Assembly (NCBI GenBank): GCA_012932865.1
Contig: SAXG01000068.1
Location: 124,001-188,000 of the forward strand
Length of the DNA: 64,000 nucleotides
Direction of reading: 5' to 3'
Source of the DNA: Amylostereum areolatum
Lineage: Eukaryota > Basidiomycota > Agaricomycetes > Russulales > Stereaceae
In this document: positions 1-9,891 of the stretch, in pieces
Layout: every line of letters starts with the position of its first letter
Position numbering within the stretch: the first letter of the stretch is position 1
Program-made: the position numbers and the translations under genes
The notes under the pieces: model-generated
The model's database searches: none
What the model saw: only the letters and a program-made list of their open reading frames with translations
Told to the model about the DNA's origin: nothing

Positions 1-31
1 TCCTTCAGTCTCAGAAACTGTGTTTCTGACA
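1..31 (+). repeat. 3' tail of a gypsy family A LTR
   Basis: The first 31 bases match the last bases of the family A LTRs that end at 5699 and 54792 (…TTTCTGACA), and the same leader (CCTGGACAGTC…) follows directly. The rest of this 5' LTR lies left of the window. Confidence 0.75.
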
Positions 32-815
32 CCTGGACAGTCTACCCCTATGCCTACCTTGCACCCCTCTCTCCATCTACCTCTGTGATCTCCACGACGT
101 TAAAACCTCCTACCACGGACCTCCCAAACGCACCAGTCTTCCTCCCGTTTAATGGAGAGCCAATCACCCCCCGCGACGACGCACCACTCCCCTACCCTTG
201 GTCCGACGCCGTCACCGTCAACTGCCTCGTCCCCGTACAGAACCTCTGCAAGAAAGATCCCTGGACCGCGCACGGCCTCAACTTCCGCATCTTCGAGGGG
301 AGGCGGCATAAGGATCACAGTACTGTTGTCCTTGCTCTATACATTCGGATCACTACGTGCATCAACATAGATCTCGAGCACCTCGAGTTCACCCTCCACG
401 CCCCCACCTATCACACGTACCTCATCCAGAATGCCCCCAACCCGAACCTCCAGACCAGCTTCACCTCCGTCTCCCAGTTCAACTGCTGGACCCCCGAATC
501 TACCCCGCCCCCAGTTCTTCATCCCACCATCAAGGGTAAGACCCTTCATCGCCGCCACCACGAACACAAGATCCGCCAGGCAGTAAAAGCTGGCTATCTT
601 GCCAAGAAACTCCTCGGCCGCCGCCTGTTGCGGCAGACTTTTTCTAGACCATCATCACATCCCCCGCAGTCCCCCGTCCCCCCACTCCGAACTTCCCCCC
701 AGGCGTTTTTCGAGACTACTGTCCCAAAGAATACTATATTCTCACCTTGCAGCAGACTAAGGAATCCGTACGTTGGCAGCACAACAAACCAAACCCGCAA
801 CATCAAGACTGGTAC
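32..815 (+). pseudogene. Gypsy family A leader and N-terminal gag-like region, partial
   Basis: This follows a 5' LTR tail and stays open in one frame from about 85 to beyond 815, but with no convincing ATG. It is collinear with 5700-6657 and partly with 54793-55010, so three copies of the same 5' region occur in the window. The protein is rich in Pro, Thr and Arg and shows no domain I recognise. I infer it is the N-terminal part of the family A Gag from its position after the LTR. It is cut at 815, right after GGTAC, where the LTR of the minus-strand A1 copy begins, so A1 probably inserted into it. The copy at 5700 continues past the equivalent point, which supports interruption rather than a natural end. 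Confidence 0.55.
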
Positions 816-1222
816 TGTCAGAAATGCAGTTTATGAGACCGATGAAACTGCCTAAGTTGCGACAATGGGAGGAGCAAGGGGAACAAATGGATTTGAGAGT
901 GCCAGGTCTAGGGTAGTGCAATGTGAGCTACTGTACCGTATGATGAGATGGACAGTCTAAGAGACTGTCCTTATATACAAGTGGGAATGATAGTGCAATG
1001 CGGTGTGATAGTGGTGCGAGCGGGGGGAACAATAGGAAAGGAGTCATAGAGTGGAGGACGGAAGTCTGGAGCGATGATGTCATAGATAAGGGGGCGGAGT
1101 TCCACTCGGAAGTCCGGGCAGTGATGTCGTCGGAGCATCTGATGTGGAGGAAAGTCATGTGCTGTGACGTGTCACGTGTACAAGGGCTGCAAATGAAGAG
1201 AGAAAAGGAACAATCCGTGACA
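816..1222 (-). repeat. Gypsy family A 3' LTR (copy A1)
   Basis: This is a 407-bp LTR on the minus strand, starting TGTCACGG and ending CTGACA (5-bp inverted ends TGTCA/TGACA). A polypurine tract (AAAGGGGGGG, minus strand) lies just upstream at about 1226-1235. The LTR carries a TATA-like TATATAAGG (minus strand, about 970-982). It is the inverted equivalent of 23698-24104. Confidence 0.85.
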
Positions 1223-4200
1223 TCACCCCCCCTTTAAGACGCGCTTTCGCCTGGAGCACGATGTCATCTGCAAGGGTGGATGCGAGAAAATCGTCAAAGG
1301 AGATGCCGAGGGAACGCATAGGGCGGGGCGCATTTGTAGAGGTACTGAATACCTTTCTTGTTCTGAGTTGGCTTGGTGTGACAACACGCGTCAATAGCCC
1401 CTATCTTTTTCCTCAAAGGGACTTACACCCTTTTCATTTTATTATGACGGTAGAAGGACATTGTTTTGGACTTGGGATTATGACTGGGTTGGTCACGTGA
1501 CTAAGCACGTGTTTTCCTTCACATGATGTATCACCTGATTTCGGACTTTGGAACTCCGCTTATGTGCACAGCATAGAATCAGCGCACAGGATTGGTAGAA
1601 TATGATTACTGTACTTAGGATATTATGTGGGTCAAGGGGCTCTGAAGTGGGTTGCCCTAGTAGTATAAAAGGAGTGCATGTAGCGAGCCTAGTCCTCATC
1701 TTGACCTCTTGGTCTTTGGACTAGGTAAGCAGTGTTTCTACTGTATCTTAGAACTGTGACTAATGCTAAACTTGGTCTTTGGACTAGTCATTTGCAGTGC
1801 CTAAGTAGTGCCCCTGCGGCTTCGCGCGCTGACCTGTGTAGTCGCGCTCGAGGAGGTTGACTTCGAGTTTCTTTCTTATTTTGTTGTGTGTTGTTGTCGT
1901 TGTTGGCATGTGATCGACTCCGTCGTCACACTTGGAGTCGACAATATCTTCAATGTTGTATTCTTCTCCATCGTCAATGAGGTCTGGTGGCGGCTGTTCG
2001 TAATTTGGCCCGTGAGCGGCTGTCTCCTTGTACGCGGTGAGCAACGAGGCATGGAAGACTGGATGGATTCGCCATGTCTTCGGCAGCTTCAAGCGGTAGT
2101 TGACTGGGCTAATAATGTCAATGATCTCGAAGGGTCCAAATTGTTTGGCGGCAAGCTTAGCTTTCGGTCTTGTCGTCTTCAGATTCTTACCTTCTAGCCA
2201 TACTTTGTCTCTGATGGCAAACTGCGTTGATTTGCTGACTGTGTCACCATTGTAGTGCTTCATCAAGTCTGATGCGAGGGCGAGGCTGGCCTTGATCTCC
2301 TGTCAGACTTCTTCAAGTTGACAGAGGCATTCTTCAACTGCAGGGACCTTTGAGGATGGGTTTACAGACGGGTACATCTTCGGGAGGAAACCGTAGAGGA
2401 CTTCAAAGGGAGCCTTTCCAGTAGCTGCATGGGTGCGGGAGTTGTGAGAAAACTCGAAGAAGGGCAACCACTTCACCCAGTCGTCTTGTCGGTAGTTGCA
2501 GAATACTCGTAGGAACTGTTTGAGGTTCTGGTTTTCACATTCAGTCTGGCCATCTGTCTGGGGGTAATACGCCGTGCTGAGAGTGGACTTGATCCCGAGC
2601 TTCTCATTGAGTGTAGACATCACCTGTCCAGCGAATTGGGGTCCACGATCCGAGATGATCTTGTCTGCTAAGCCATAGTGTCGATGGCCATGCCATCACT
2701 GGTGATCTTTTCCGTGCATGGGGTGGTAACTACCATCTTGGTGAGGCGATCAACCACAACATTGATGGTGTTATAGCCTTCACAGTCAGGGAGCTCGACA
2801 ATAAAGTCGGTAGAGATGACACCAAATGGTCGATCGGGTACTTCGTTTGGATCATGTCAATGTGGGGTCAGCTGCTCTGCGTCTTCGTCGACTGGCAGGT
2901 TGCGCATCCTGCTATGAAGTCGCGGACAAAGACAGACATGCCAGGCCACCAATATTCACGACTCACAAGTTCGTAGGTCTTAAAACGACCAGGGTGTCCA
3001 GCCAGGGGCGATTCATGGTACATTTTGACAATGTCATGTCGCAACTCGTCATCTGCAGAGACATATACCTTTCCCCTGAACAGGACTAAGCCTTCTTCGT
3101 AGTTCCATTCCTGGAGATTCTTGATGAGTGTACGTGGTCCGTTTCGTAAGATGATGTCCAGGGCTGGAACGACCTCAATGTCCTTGGTTTTGCAGTCGCA
3201 GATACGTCATCGGAGTTCGACATCGCCGAGGGAGGTTACTGCTCCTGGCCTTGTTGCACGTACCTGGAAGTACTTGGGGTCGAGCAGGATGCACTCCTTG
3301 TTGTCGTTTTCAACACCATACTTGTGATCGGGTCGTCGAGACATTGGATCCGGGCAATGGGATATTCCTGGTTTGTGAACGAGCGAAAAGTCAAATCGAG
3401 TGAGGAACAGAGCCCAACATGCTTGTCGGCGGCTTAGCTTCTGCGCCATCTTGAAGTGCTCCAGGTTCTTGTGATCCGTCCAGATTTCGACGGTGTCGGG
3501 GGCACCTTCGAGGTAGTGGCACCAGGCTTCGAGTGCACGGATGATCGTGAGTAGCTCCTTGTCGTAGATGTCGTAGTTCCGTTCCGGTTCTGATAGGGCC
3601 TTGGACAGATACGCCACTGGATGCCAGTGACCATCATCGCCTTTCTGCGAGAGTATACCTCCAGTAGCAAAGTCCAAGGCATCGACTTCAACGAGGTAAG
3701 GCTTCTTTGGGTCAGGCATGACCAAGACAGGGGAGGAAGTAAACACAGCTTTCAGTGCGTCAAATGCAGTTTGGCAGTCCGTCGACCAGTCCCATATGCA
3801 GTCCTTCTTCGTCAGGTCAAATAGGGGTCATGCAACCTTGGAGAAGTCCTTGATGAAACGTCAGTAGAAGTTGCCGAAGCCGAGGAAGGATTGCACATCT
3901 TTGACCATTCGTGGTGTCGGCCAGTCCTGAATACCCGCTACCTTGACGGTGTCCATAGCGATCTTGTCGTGCAAGATGACGAGTCCGAGGTATTCAACGG
4001 AGTCTTGCTCAAAGACGCATTTCTCCGGTTTGAGGAAGAGGTCGTTGTCTTGCAAACATTTCAGAACCTGCCGCACTATGGCACGGTGCTCGTCCATGGT
4101 GCGAGTGAACACCAAGATGTCGTCCATGTAGATAATGACCTTGCCCAAGTCGATGAGATCCTTGAACAGTTCATTCATCATTGCCTGAAATGTCGTAGGT

Positions 4201-5277
4201 GAGTTCATAAGCCCGAAAAACATCACTGTAGGTTCAAAGAGACCACGATTCGTCTTGAACACAGCCTTCCACTTGTTGCCTTCCTTGATGCAGACATTGT
4301 TGTAGCCCCAGCAAACATCCATCTTTGAGAAGATCTTTGCACCTTTGAGGCGGTCGACAATTTCTGAGATCAGTGGCAAGAGATACTCGTTCTTGACGGT
4401 GCCCTTGTTCAGCTCTCGATAGTCCTGTACAAGCCACAGCTTCTCATCCTTCTTTTTGACAAAAAAGAACGGACTTGCCTGCGGTGACTTCGACGGGCGG
4501 ATGTAGCCCTTCTTCAGGTGGTCATCGAGGAAGGTGTCAAGCTCGATCTGCTCGGAGGGGGAGAGCGGATAGATCTTGCAGGGCTTGGGTTTGAAGCCAT
4601 CCTTCATGTCGATGGCATGATCCCATGGTTGTCGGTCGGGTAGTCGTTCAGAGGTTTTCTTGTTGAATACAGGTGTAAAGTTGCAGTATGGAGGGGGGGC
4701 CAAGTCTTCGAAGGTTTGCGGGCGTGCATTTTCCTTCGAGTTCTCTGCAAGTTCTTGTGCCTTGGTGAAGCCCGCGCGGATTGGTACTGCCTCCAGATTA
4801 GGGCCGTCAACTTTAGGAAGGATCGGAAGACCCTGGGTCGTTTGTCGTCATCTTCAGTGAAAAGCTGGGCAGGTAGAGGTGAGAGATGGAATGTGCAGAT
4901 ACGAACACTTTTGACCCTGCGCGCGGGGATGACATACGTAGGGATAGGGGCCCAGGAGACATACACTGATTCTGGGAAGGGGTCGTCCGGGACTAGAGGT
5001 ACCTTAGGGGCCTCGTCGACTCGAACCTTTTGCTGTGATCGGGTCAACGGTGGTGTTTGCGGCTTTGTTGCAAGGTTTGTCACAGTCGGTTCGGAGAGGG
5101 TATAGGAGGGAGGGCAGCGGAGCATGTCAACACGATCTTGTTGCCAGTCTATGGTGGGGTTATGCTCATCGAGCCAGTCTGCTCCAAGGATCATATCGTG
5201 ATCACCGATGTCGGTGATGAAGAACTCAGCTTCTTCCTCATGGTATGCCTTTGAGTCTTGCGAGTATATCCGGATTC
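1223..5277 (-). pseudogene. Ty3/gypsy family A pol, decayed (copy A1)
   Basis: Read on the minus strand, this is a chromovirus-type pol: retropepsin tail and linker (about 5290-4700, motif ADWLDEHNPTIDW), reverse transcriptase (4703-3861, YMDD at about 4119-4130), RNase H (3746-3207, TDHKNLEHF), integrase zinc finger (about 3089-2826), integrase core (2623-2303) and C-terminal part (2266-1935). It is dead. Stops lie after the RT motif GFGNFY, in the sequence KVA*PLFDL, at the RNase H end and at the end of the 2303-2623 frame. The chromodomain is split by a solo LTR (1377-1930) and has lost its core. The protease catalytic Asp region is missing because a plus-strand LTR begins at 5278. Copy A3 (51470-54308) has Arg (CGA) at three of the stop positions. 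Confidence in the family is high; the element cannot be functional. Confidence 0.88.
1377..1930 (+). mobile_element. Solo LTR (family C) inserted in the A1 chromodomain
   Basis: This 554-bp sequence begins TGTGAC and ends GTCACA. It is flanked by a 5-bp duplication CTTGG (1372-1376 and 1931-1935) and interrupts sequence that is continuous in copy A3. A TATA box, TATAAAA, lies at 1663-1669 in plus orientation. Ends, duplication and promoter fit a solo LTR left by recombination. The same insertion is present in copy A2 at 22990-23543. Confidence 0.82.
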
Positions 5278-5699
5278 TGTCACGGATCACTCCATTTATC
5301 TCCTCATTTGCAGACCTTGTACATGTGACACGTCACAACACATGACTTTCCTTCGCATCACATGCTCCAATGATGTCATTGCCCGGACTTCCGAATGGGG
5401 TTCCGCATCCTTATCTATGACATCATTGCTCCGGACTTCCGTCCTCTGCCCCATGACTCCTTTCTTATTGTTCCCCCCACTCGCACCACTATCGCATTGC
5501 ATCACATCATCGTTCCCACTTGTATATAAGGACAGTATCTCTTTTCCCTTTTCCTTAGACTGTCCATCTCATCCTACGGTACTGTAGCTCGCGTTGCACT
5601 ACCCTAGACCCGGCACTCTCAAATCTATTGTTTCTTCTTGCTCCTCCCATCGTCCCGACTTAGACGGTTCCATCGGTCTCATAAACTGCATTTCTAACA
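5278..5699 (+). repeat. Gypsy family A 5' LTR in plus orientation
   Basis: This is a 422-bp family A LTR, starting TGTCACGGATCACTCC and ending CTAACA, clearly diverged from 816-1222. It abuts the minus-strand pol of A1 directly and is followed by the family leader and gag-like region, so it is the 5' LTR of another, plus-strand copy. It contains TATATAAGGACAG near 5522. Confidence 0.8.
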
Positions 5700-6657
5700 C
5701 CTGGACAGTCTACCCCTACGCCTACCTCGCACCTCTCTCCTCATCTACCCCTGCCGTCTCTACGACGTTAAAACCCCTATACCACGGATCTCCCAAACAC
5801 ACCGGTCTTCCTCCCGTTCGATGGTAAACTAATCACCCCCCGAGACGACGCACCTCTACCCTACCCCTGGTCTGACACTGTCACCATCAACTGCCTCGTC
5901 CCCGTCTAGAACCTCTGCAAGAAGGACCCATAGACTGCACACAGTCTCAACTTCCGCATCTTCGAGTGGAGGTGGCATAAGGATCACGGTACGGTTGTCC
6001 TCACCCTTTACACCCGGATCACTACGTGCATCAACGTAGATCTCGAATGCCTCGAGTTTACCCTCCACGCCCCCACCTACCACACCTACCTCATCCAGAA
6101 CACTCCCAACCCAATCCTCCAGACAAGCTTCACCTCTGTCTCCCAGTTTAATTGCTGGACCCCTGAATCTACCCCACCACCAGTTCTCCGTCCCACCATC
6201 AAGGGTAAGACCCTTCGTTGCCGCCACCATGAACACAAGATCTGCCAGGCAGTAAAAGCCGGCCACCTCACTCAGAAACTCCTCAGTCATCGCCCCGTCG
6301 TGGACAACTTCTTCTAGAACCATCGCTTCCCAAACCTTCACCCGTCCCCCCACCCCCGTGTTTCCCCCGGGTATCTTCCGTGACTATTGTCCGTACGAGT
6401 ACTCCGTCCTCACCTCCCTAGACACCAAGAGACCGGTACATTGGGTCCACAACCCTCCCGAAGAAAGCAGACAAGACTGGTACTTCCAAGAAGGCGACTA
6501 TCTCACAGACGAAGACTTTGATCTTGCAACCGATGTCCTTACCGCCTTCCTCGACCCACCAGCATCCTCTTCCCCACCGCTCCGCTGATCCACTGTCCTC
6601 TCCCCCCCCAGGGGATTCAAGTTCGACAGTGTCACCAAGAAGTGGTACGCATATCGC
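5700..6657 (+). pseudogene. Gypsy family A leader and gag-like region, decayed second copy
   Basis: This is collinear with 32-815 but carries several stops (for example after CLVPV and in the KDP*TAHS stretch) and runs further downstream. The extra part includes an acidic stretch with GDYLTDEDFDLATDVL near 6500-6550 and, in another frame, KFDSVTKKWYAYR near 6620. No domain is recognised; family position suggests Gag. It stops being collinear where hAT-like repeats begin near 6660. Confidence 0.5.
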
Positions 6658-7520
6658 AGAGCTCTTCATGAGTACCAAAACCCGTGAGTACCCATTCAAG
6701 TACTCGTCAGGCACATCCACGGGTATCGGCATCCGCGGATACGAGTATCCATCGCCGAAATACCCGTGAAAGTACGAGTAGTACTTTTTGGCCCACAGGT
6801 AACCCATGTAGGTACCTGTCAGAAATCCGTCAGATTCTCCACAGGTTACCTGTCGAAACCTGTCACACTCGTGAGAAAGAAAAAAGAATTACCAGTTTAA
6901 CCAACTCAGAACTCAAATCATGCCAGATTATAACAATAAGGTCTGATGACCATTCAATAGAGTAAACAAATGTAGAGGACATGAAGGACAGTGTGATTAT
7001 GAGAATGCAAGGAGAAAATGTATATGTAAGAGTTAATCAGAAGAGGCCGCCACCTCGTCAATCTCAATAATAGTGCTGCTCTTACCCCGCTTCGACTTGT
7101 TGCAGAAAAGTGTGAGAAGGTCATCTTCAACAACCAACTCGCCTATGCCCGAAGCAACCCATGAACTTAACACTGTCGACGCCCAAACGGACTCATCAGA
7201 GAGGGCATGCCGCTTCTTTGTCACAGTCAACCCACCTCGGGAGAAGCCTTGCTCAATATCTATTGATGATGCTACATTATGTGAGTAAAACAAATCAAGA
7301 TAGAGTAGATCAAGATTTACCTGGGGCAGAGAGGAAATCAAGGGCCATGCGTGCAAGCGGGCTAGGGAGGAACTGCCTCTAGTATCTGATTGGGTCGGAA
7401 ACAGTGGGAATACATCAGCAATTTGTTGAATTTTGTTTTGTTGTTTTGAATGGTTGAGACCATATTTGAGGTGTTGAGGTGTTGTCACCAGTTGTGACGT
7501 TGGCTAAACACGTGCCAACT
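6658..7520 (-). mobile_element. hAT transposon remnant
   Basis: The left end shows CAGAGCTCTTCATGAGTA followed by clustered GGTAC/ACCTGT-type direct and inverted motifs (6680-6850), resembling hAT subterminal repeats. A hAT transposase C-terminus lies on the minus strand at 7033-7488. A similar terminus, reversed, occurs at about 19880-19898. I could not find the other end, and the first bases may instead be native gag sequence that happens to resemble the terminus. Confidence 0.55.
7033..7488 (-). pseudogene. hAT transposase, C-terminal fragment (hATC dimerisation region)
   Basis: The 151-residue frame contains a stretch matching the conserved hAT C-terminal dimerisation block: a buried Ser-Ser-x-Asp-x-Glu (SSIDIEQGFSRGG), then LTVTKKRHALSDES, then a Trp-containing helix (VLSSWV). 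In hAT enzymes this region lies at the end of an approximately 600-800 aa protein, so the RNase H-like core and BED finger are missing. The frame opens without an ATG and ends in an acidic tail at a normal stop. A related single-domain protein is possible, but the adjacent subterminal repeats favour a transposon relic. Confidence 0.65.
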
Positions 7521-7890
7521 GGGATGAGTACTCAACAATACACCAATATCTTCATAAACTACCCAGGTTTGAACACAATACGAGAACTCTATGCAACAGG
7601 CTTCCCATCTCCACCAACAACATGGGCAATACCTTAGTATTTACACTTGGGACAGAATTCCCGGCTAGCTTGTTGAAACAAGTGTGACTTGGAAGTTCTC
7701 TTGGGTATACTATAGAAGTTTACTTTCATACTTGGTAAATTTAGTAGGTAATTTGGTTAATTACTTGTGAAATCATGACTTAGTGGATTTTGGATACATA
7801 GTCACGTGACCTTTCAGTTATGTTGACGCTCGACACCGCGTCGTCTCTTTGTCTTCAACCACGACAATCCGTCGTTCGTTGGGGACCCGG
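7521..7890. other. No recognisable gene
   Basis: AT-richer sequence without a supported frame, lying between the hAT remnant and the minisatellite. The frame that opens near 7820 runs straight into the tandem repeat and is not credible as a gene. Confidence 0.5.
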
Positions 7891-8215
7891 CCTAGTCGCC
7901 CTCGCCGCCGCCTTCGTCGCCCTCGCCGCCGCCCTCAATGACCTCGCCGCCGCCCTCAATGCCCACGCCCGTCGTCCTCAACGCCCACACCCGTTGCCCT
8001 CCATGCCAACGCGTGTGTCGCCCCCAACGCCAACGCGTGTCGCCCTCAACGCCAACGCCTTTGTCGCCCCCACGGCGACGCGTGGCGCCCCCACCCCCAC
8101 GGCCACGTCACCCCCCACAGCCACGTCACCCCCCACGCCCACGTCACCCCCCGCGCCCTCGTCACCCCCCGTACCCTCATCACCCCCCACGCCCTCGCCA
8201 CCCCCCAACGACTGA
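7891..8215. repeat. GC-rich minisatellite (two unit types)
   Basis: First a block of about 24-bp units built on CCCTCGCCGCCGCCCTCAA, then 15-18-bp units such as CACGTCACCCCCCACGCC. It translates only into Ala- or Pro/Thr-rich low complexity. It ends eight bases before the gypsy B LTR. Confidence 0.75.
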
Positions 8216-8223
8216 GCCGCCGC

Positions 8224-8773
8224 TGTTAAGGACGGTCCTTATCACGTGACAAGCGGCTCAGGCTACAGTACTCTTACGCGTGAGAGGTGGGATCAGGTGA
8301 TCCAGACGTCTCGGTTATACGAAGGTGAAGGTCGATAGACGAAGCAGTAAGTCTTCGCGGAAGACTTAGGCGAGTCTATCGACTTAATAGGCTTAGGATT
8401 CTCTTTAGTGCTTAAGAGGAGGTTCTTATTCAGAACAGTCCTGTATTTACAAAGAGAACGAGCTGAGGAATAGCTCGTTCGTTGAACCTCCTTTTATACG
8501 AAAGGAGGTCGAGTAAATATATGTACATAAGGCAACGATCGCATCGAGTATCTACGGGGACGTGACTGGGGCACAGTTGTGGTTGCATTGTCGAGATGCC
8601 GACGAACAGTGGCACTGTCGTAGCTGTGTTGTTGAGATGCCGACGAACTGTGGCATAGTTGCGGCTATGTCGTCGGAACGGTTACGAGCTGGGGCACAGT
8701 CATAACTCGTTGTTTAGCGACGTCCTTCCTAATAAGGCAATAGGAAATGAAGCACCTTGAACAAGTTGTAACA
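8224..8773 (-). repeat. Gypsy family B 3' LTR
   Basis: This is a 550-bp LTR on the minus strand, TGTTA…TAACA ends. A polypurine tract (AGAGAGGGGGATAG, minus strand, 8774-8790) abuts it as expected for a 3' LTR. It carries a TATA-like GTATAAAAGG (minus strand, near 8490-8500) and an imperfect tandem duplication of about 45 bp (…GATGCCGACGAAC…) at about 8595-8680. No partner LTR is visible in the window. Confidence 0.75.
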
Positions 8774-9006
8774 CTATCCCCCTCTCTAGAATCTACGTCC
8801 CGTAGATTCCTGAATCGAAGTGGTTCTAGAGGGATGTCTTGAACGTGTTGTCGGTCGGTCGCTCTTCGCCATTGGAGAAGGAATATGGTTGATGCGAGGA
8901 AGGTGAGGATCGTAAGTCCTACGATGATGCTGACAACGGCGATGAGCCAGCGAGGAGTGGGCGTATTGAACATCGATAGATCGGGTGATTGTGTTGATTG
9001 CATCAT
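8665..9006 (-). CDS. Small single-pass membrane protein ORF, 3' region of gypsy B
   Basis: This is a 113-aa frame opening with two ATGs at 9006. Residues about 20-46 form one strongly hydrophobic helix (WLIAVVSIIVGLTILTFLAS and on), followed at once by Arg-Arg, which favours a cytosolic C-terminus. There is no cleavable signal peptide and no domain I know. The C-terminal third is encoded by the polypurine tract and the LTR. A TATA-like GATATAAAG lies about 35-40 bp upstream of the ATG (9041-9050), suggesting its own transcript. By place (after pol, before the 3' LTR) it sits where envelope-like genes sit in some retroelements, but it is far too short for a fusion glycoprotein. Function unknown; a chance ORF is not excluded. 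Confidence 0.5.
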   Translation of the reverse strand: MMQSTQSPDLSMFNTPTPRWLIAVVSIIVGLTILTFLASTIFLLQWRRATDRQHVQDIPLEPLRFRNLRDVDSREGDSVTTCSRCFISYCLIRKDVAKQRVMTVPQLVTVPTT

Positions 9007-9078
9007 GCTTCTGGGTTTGTCGTTTTCTGATGTTCACTCTTTATATCCTTTCCCGGACCCCAACGATAGAATTCTATT

Positions 9079-9462
9079 CTATCGCTTTAACAACGCTTCT
9101 ACTACTTTCAGGTCTTCCCCATCTATCGTAGTAGCCCCTAACCGATGCCCTATCCTCGCCGTCGTCGCATGATCCGGGCTCTTGAACCGAGGCCCGCGCT
9201 TTCGGAAGAGTCCCTTGATGCCGGATCTTCCCTTCGACTCCTGCATAGCTTCTTCGTCTAAGCTTCTCGGCCTCTTCATGGCGCGAGCGACGTCCGGACG
9301 GTTTAGGAGTTCCGTAACTCGTTTGAGATGACGAAGGAGTTCTTCGTCCTGTGGGTCGGGCGTGGGAGTGCGCGAGAGGACGGGCGAAGGAGGAGGAGTG
9401 GTAGGAGGGGTGCGGTCGGTGGTGGAGAGGTTGCGCGAAGAGGGGGCGAGGGTAGAAGACAT
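9079..9462 (-). CDS. Hypothetical 127-aa protein, 3' region of gypsy B
   Basis: The intact frame starts at an ATG at 9462 and ends at 9079. The N-terminal 40 residues are Ser/Thr/Pro-rich. A probable helix follows (residues 40-60, DEELLRHLKRVTELL), then a basic stretch with KGLFRKRGPRFK and a short C-terminal helix ending ALLKR. No signal peptide, membrane segment or known domain. A TATA-like ATAAAAGG sits about 75 bp upstream (9536-9543). It lies 72 bp from the membrane ORF, on the same strand. It may be an accessory gene of the retroelement or a captured host fragment. Confidence 0.45.
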   Translation of the reverse strand: MSSTLAPSSRNLSTTDRTPPTTPPPSPVLSRTPTPDPQDEELLRHLKRVTELLNRPDVARAMKRPRSLDEEAMQESKGRSGIKGLFRKRGPRFKSPDHATTARIGHRLGATTIDGEDLKVVEALLKR

Positions 9463-9888
9463 AGTGGTTGGTTTGGGTGGTGCGGATTGGTTTGTTAGAC
9501 GATGTCTGAGGATATTATCGTCTTTGTGGCTTTCCTTTTATGCTTGCGATGCGGAAGGGCAATGATGTAATCATTGCCGTTAATCGTAAGTAAAAACTCG
9601 TACATAATCAGACATGAGTCGTAAGTAAGCGATGCGTCCAGCGCGTCGCTGGGAGAGAATATCAGACATTTCGCCTTCCTCAAAGCGATAGGAACCCGTA
9701 TCGTAGAGAAGTCCGAGGAAAATATGCGTACAAATGAGGGCGCAGTCCGTGATCAGTCCGAGGAGTATCGTAAGGAAAAATCGTAAATGCGGGATGATGG
9801 GAACGAGACGGAGACGTAACTGACAATGATGACAATGATGATGAGAAAAATGGTCCGAGTGCGTGTGATGGATGAAAGATTGTCCGTG
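9463..9888 (-). promoter_or_regulatory. Non-coding spacer with repeated TTACGA motifs
   Basis: Read on the minus strand, TTACGA recurs (matching TCGTAA near 9587, 9610, 9766 and 9784 on the plus strand), twice as TTACTTACGA. With the TATA-like element at 9536-9543 this looks like a promoter for the 127-aa ORF. A splice-donor-like GTAAGCAC occurs at the end of the upstream frame (about 9890). This is inference from motifs only. Confidence 0.3.
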
Positions 9889-9891
9889 TGC

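Noticed and set aside
7820..8215. 131-aa plus-strand ORF and its antisense partner
   Set aside because: Most of it is minisatellite translated as Ala- then Pro/Thr-rich low complexity.
8665..9006. Envelope glycoprotein gene
   Set aside because: 113 aa with one membrane helix, no signal peptide, no cysteine pattern or cleavage site; position alone is not enough.
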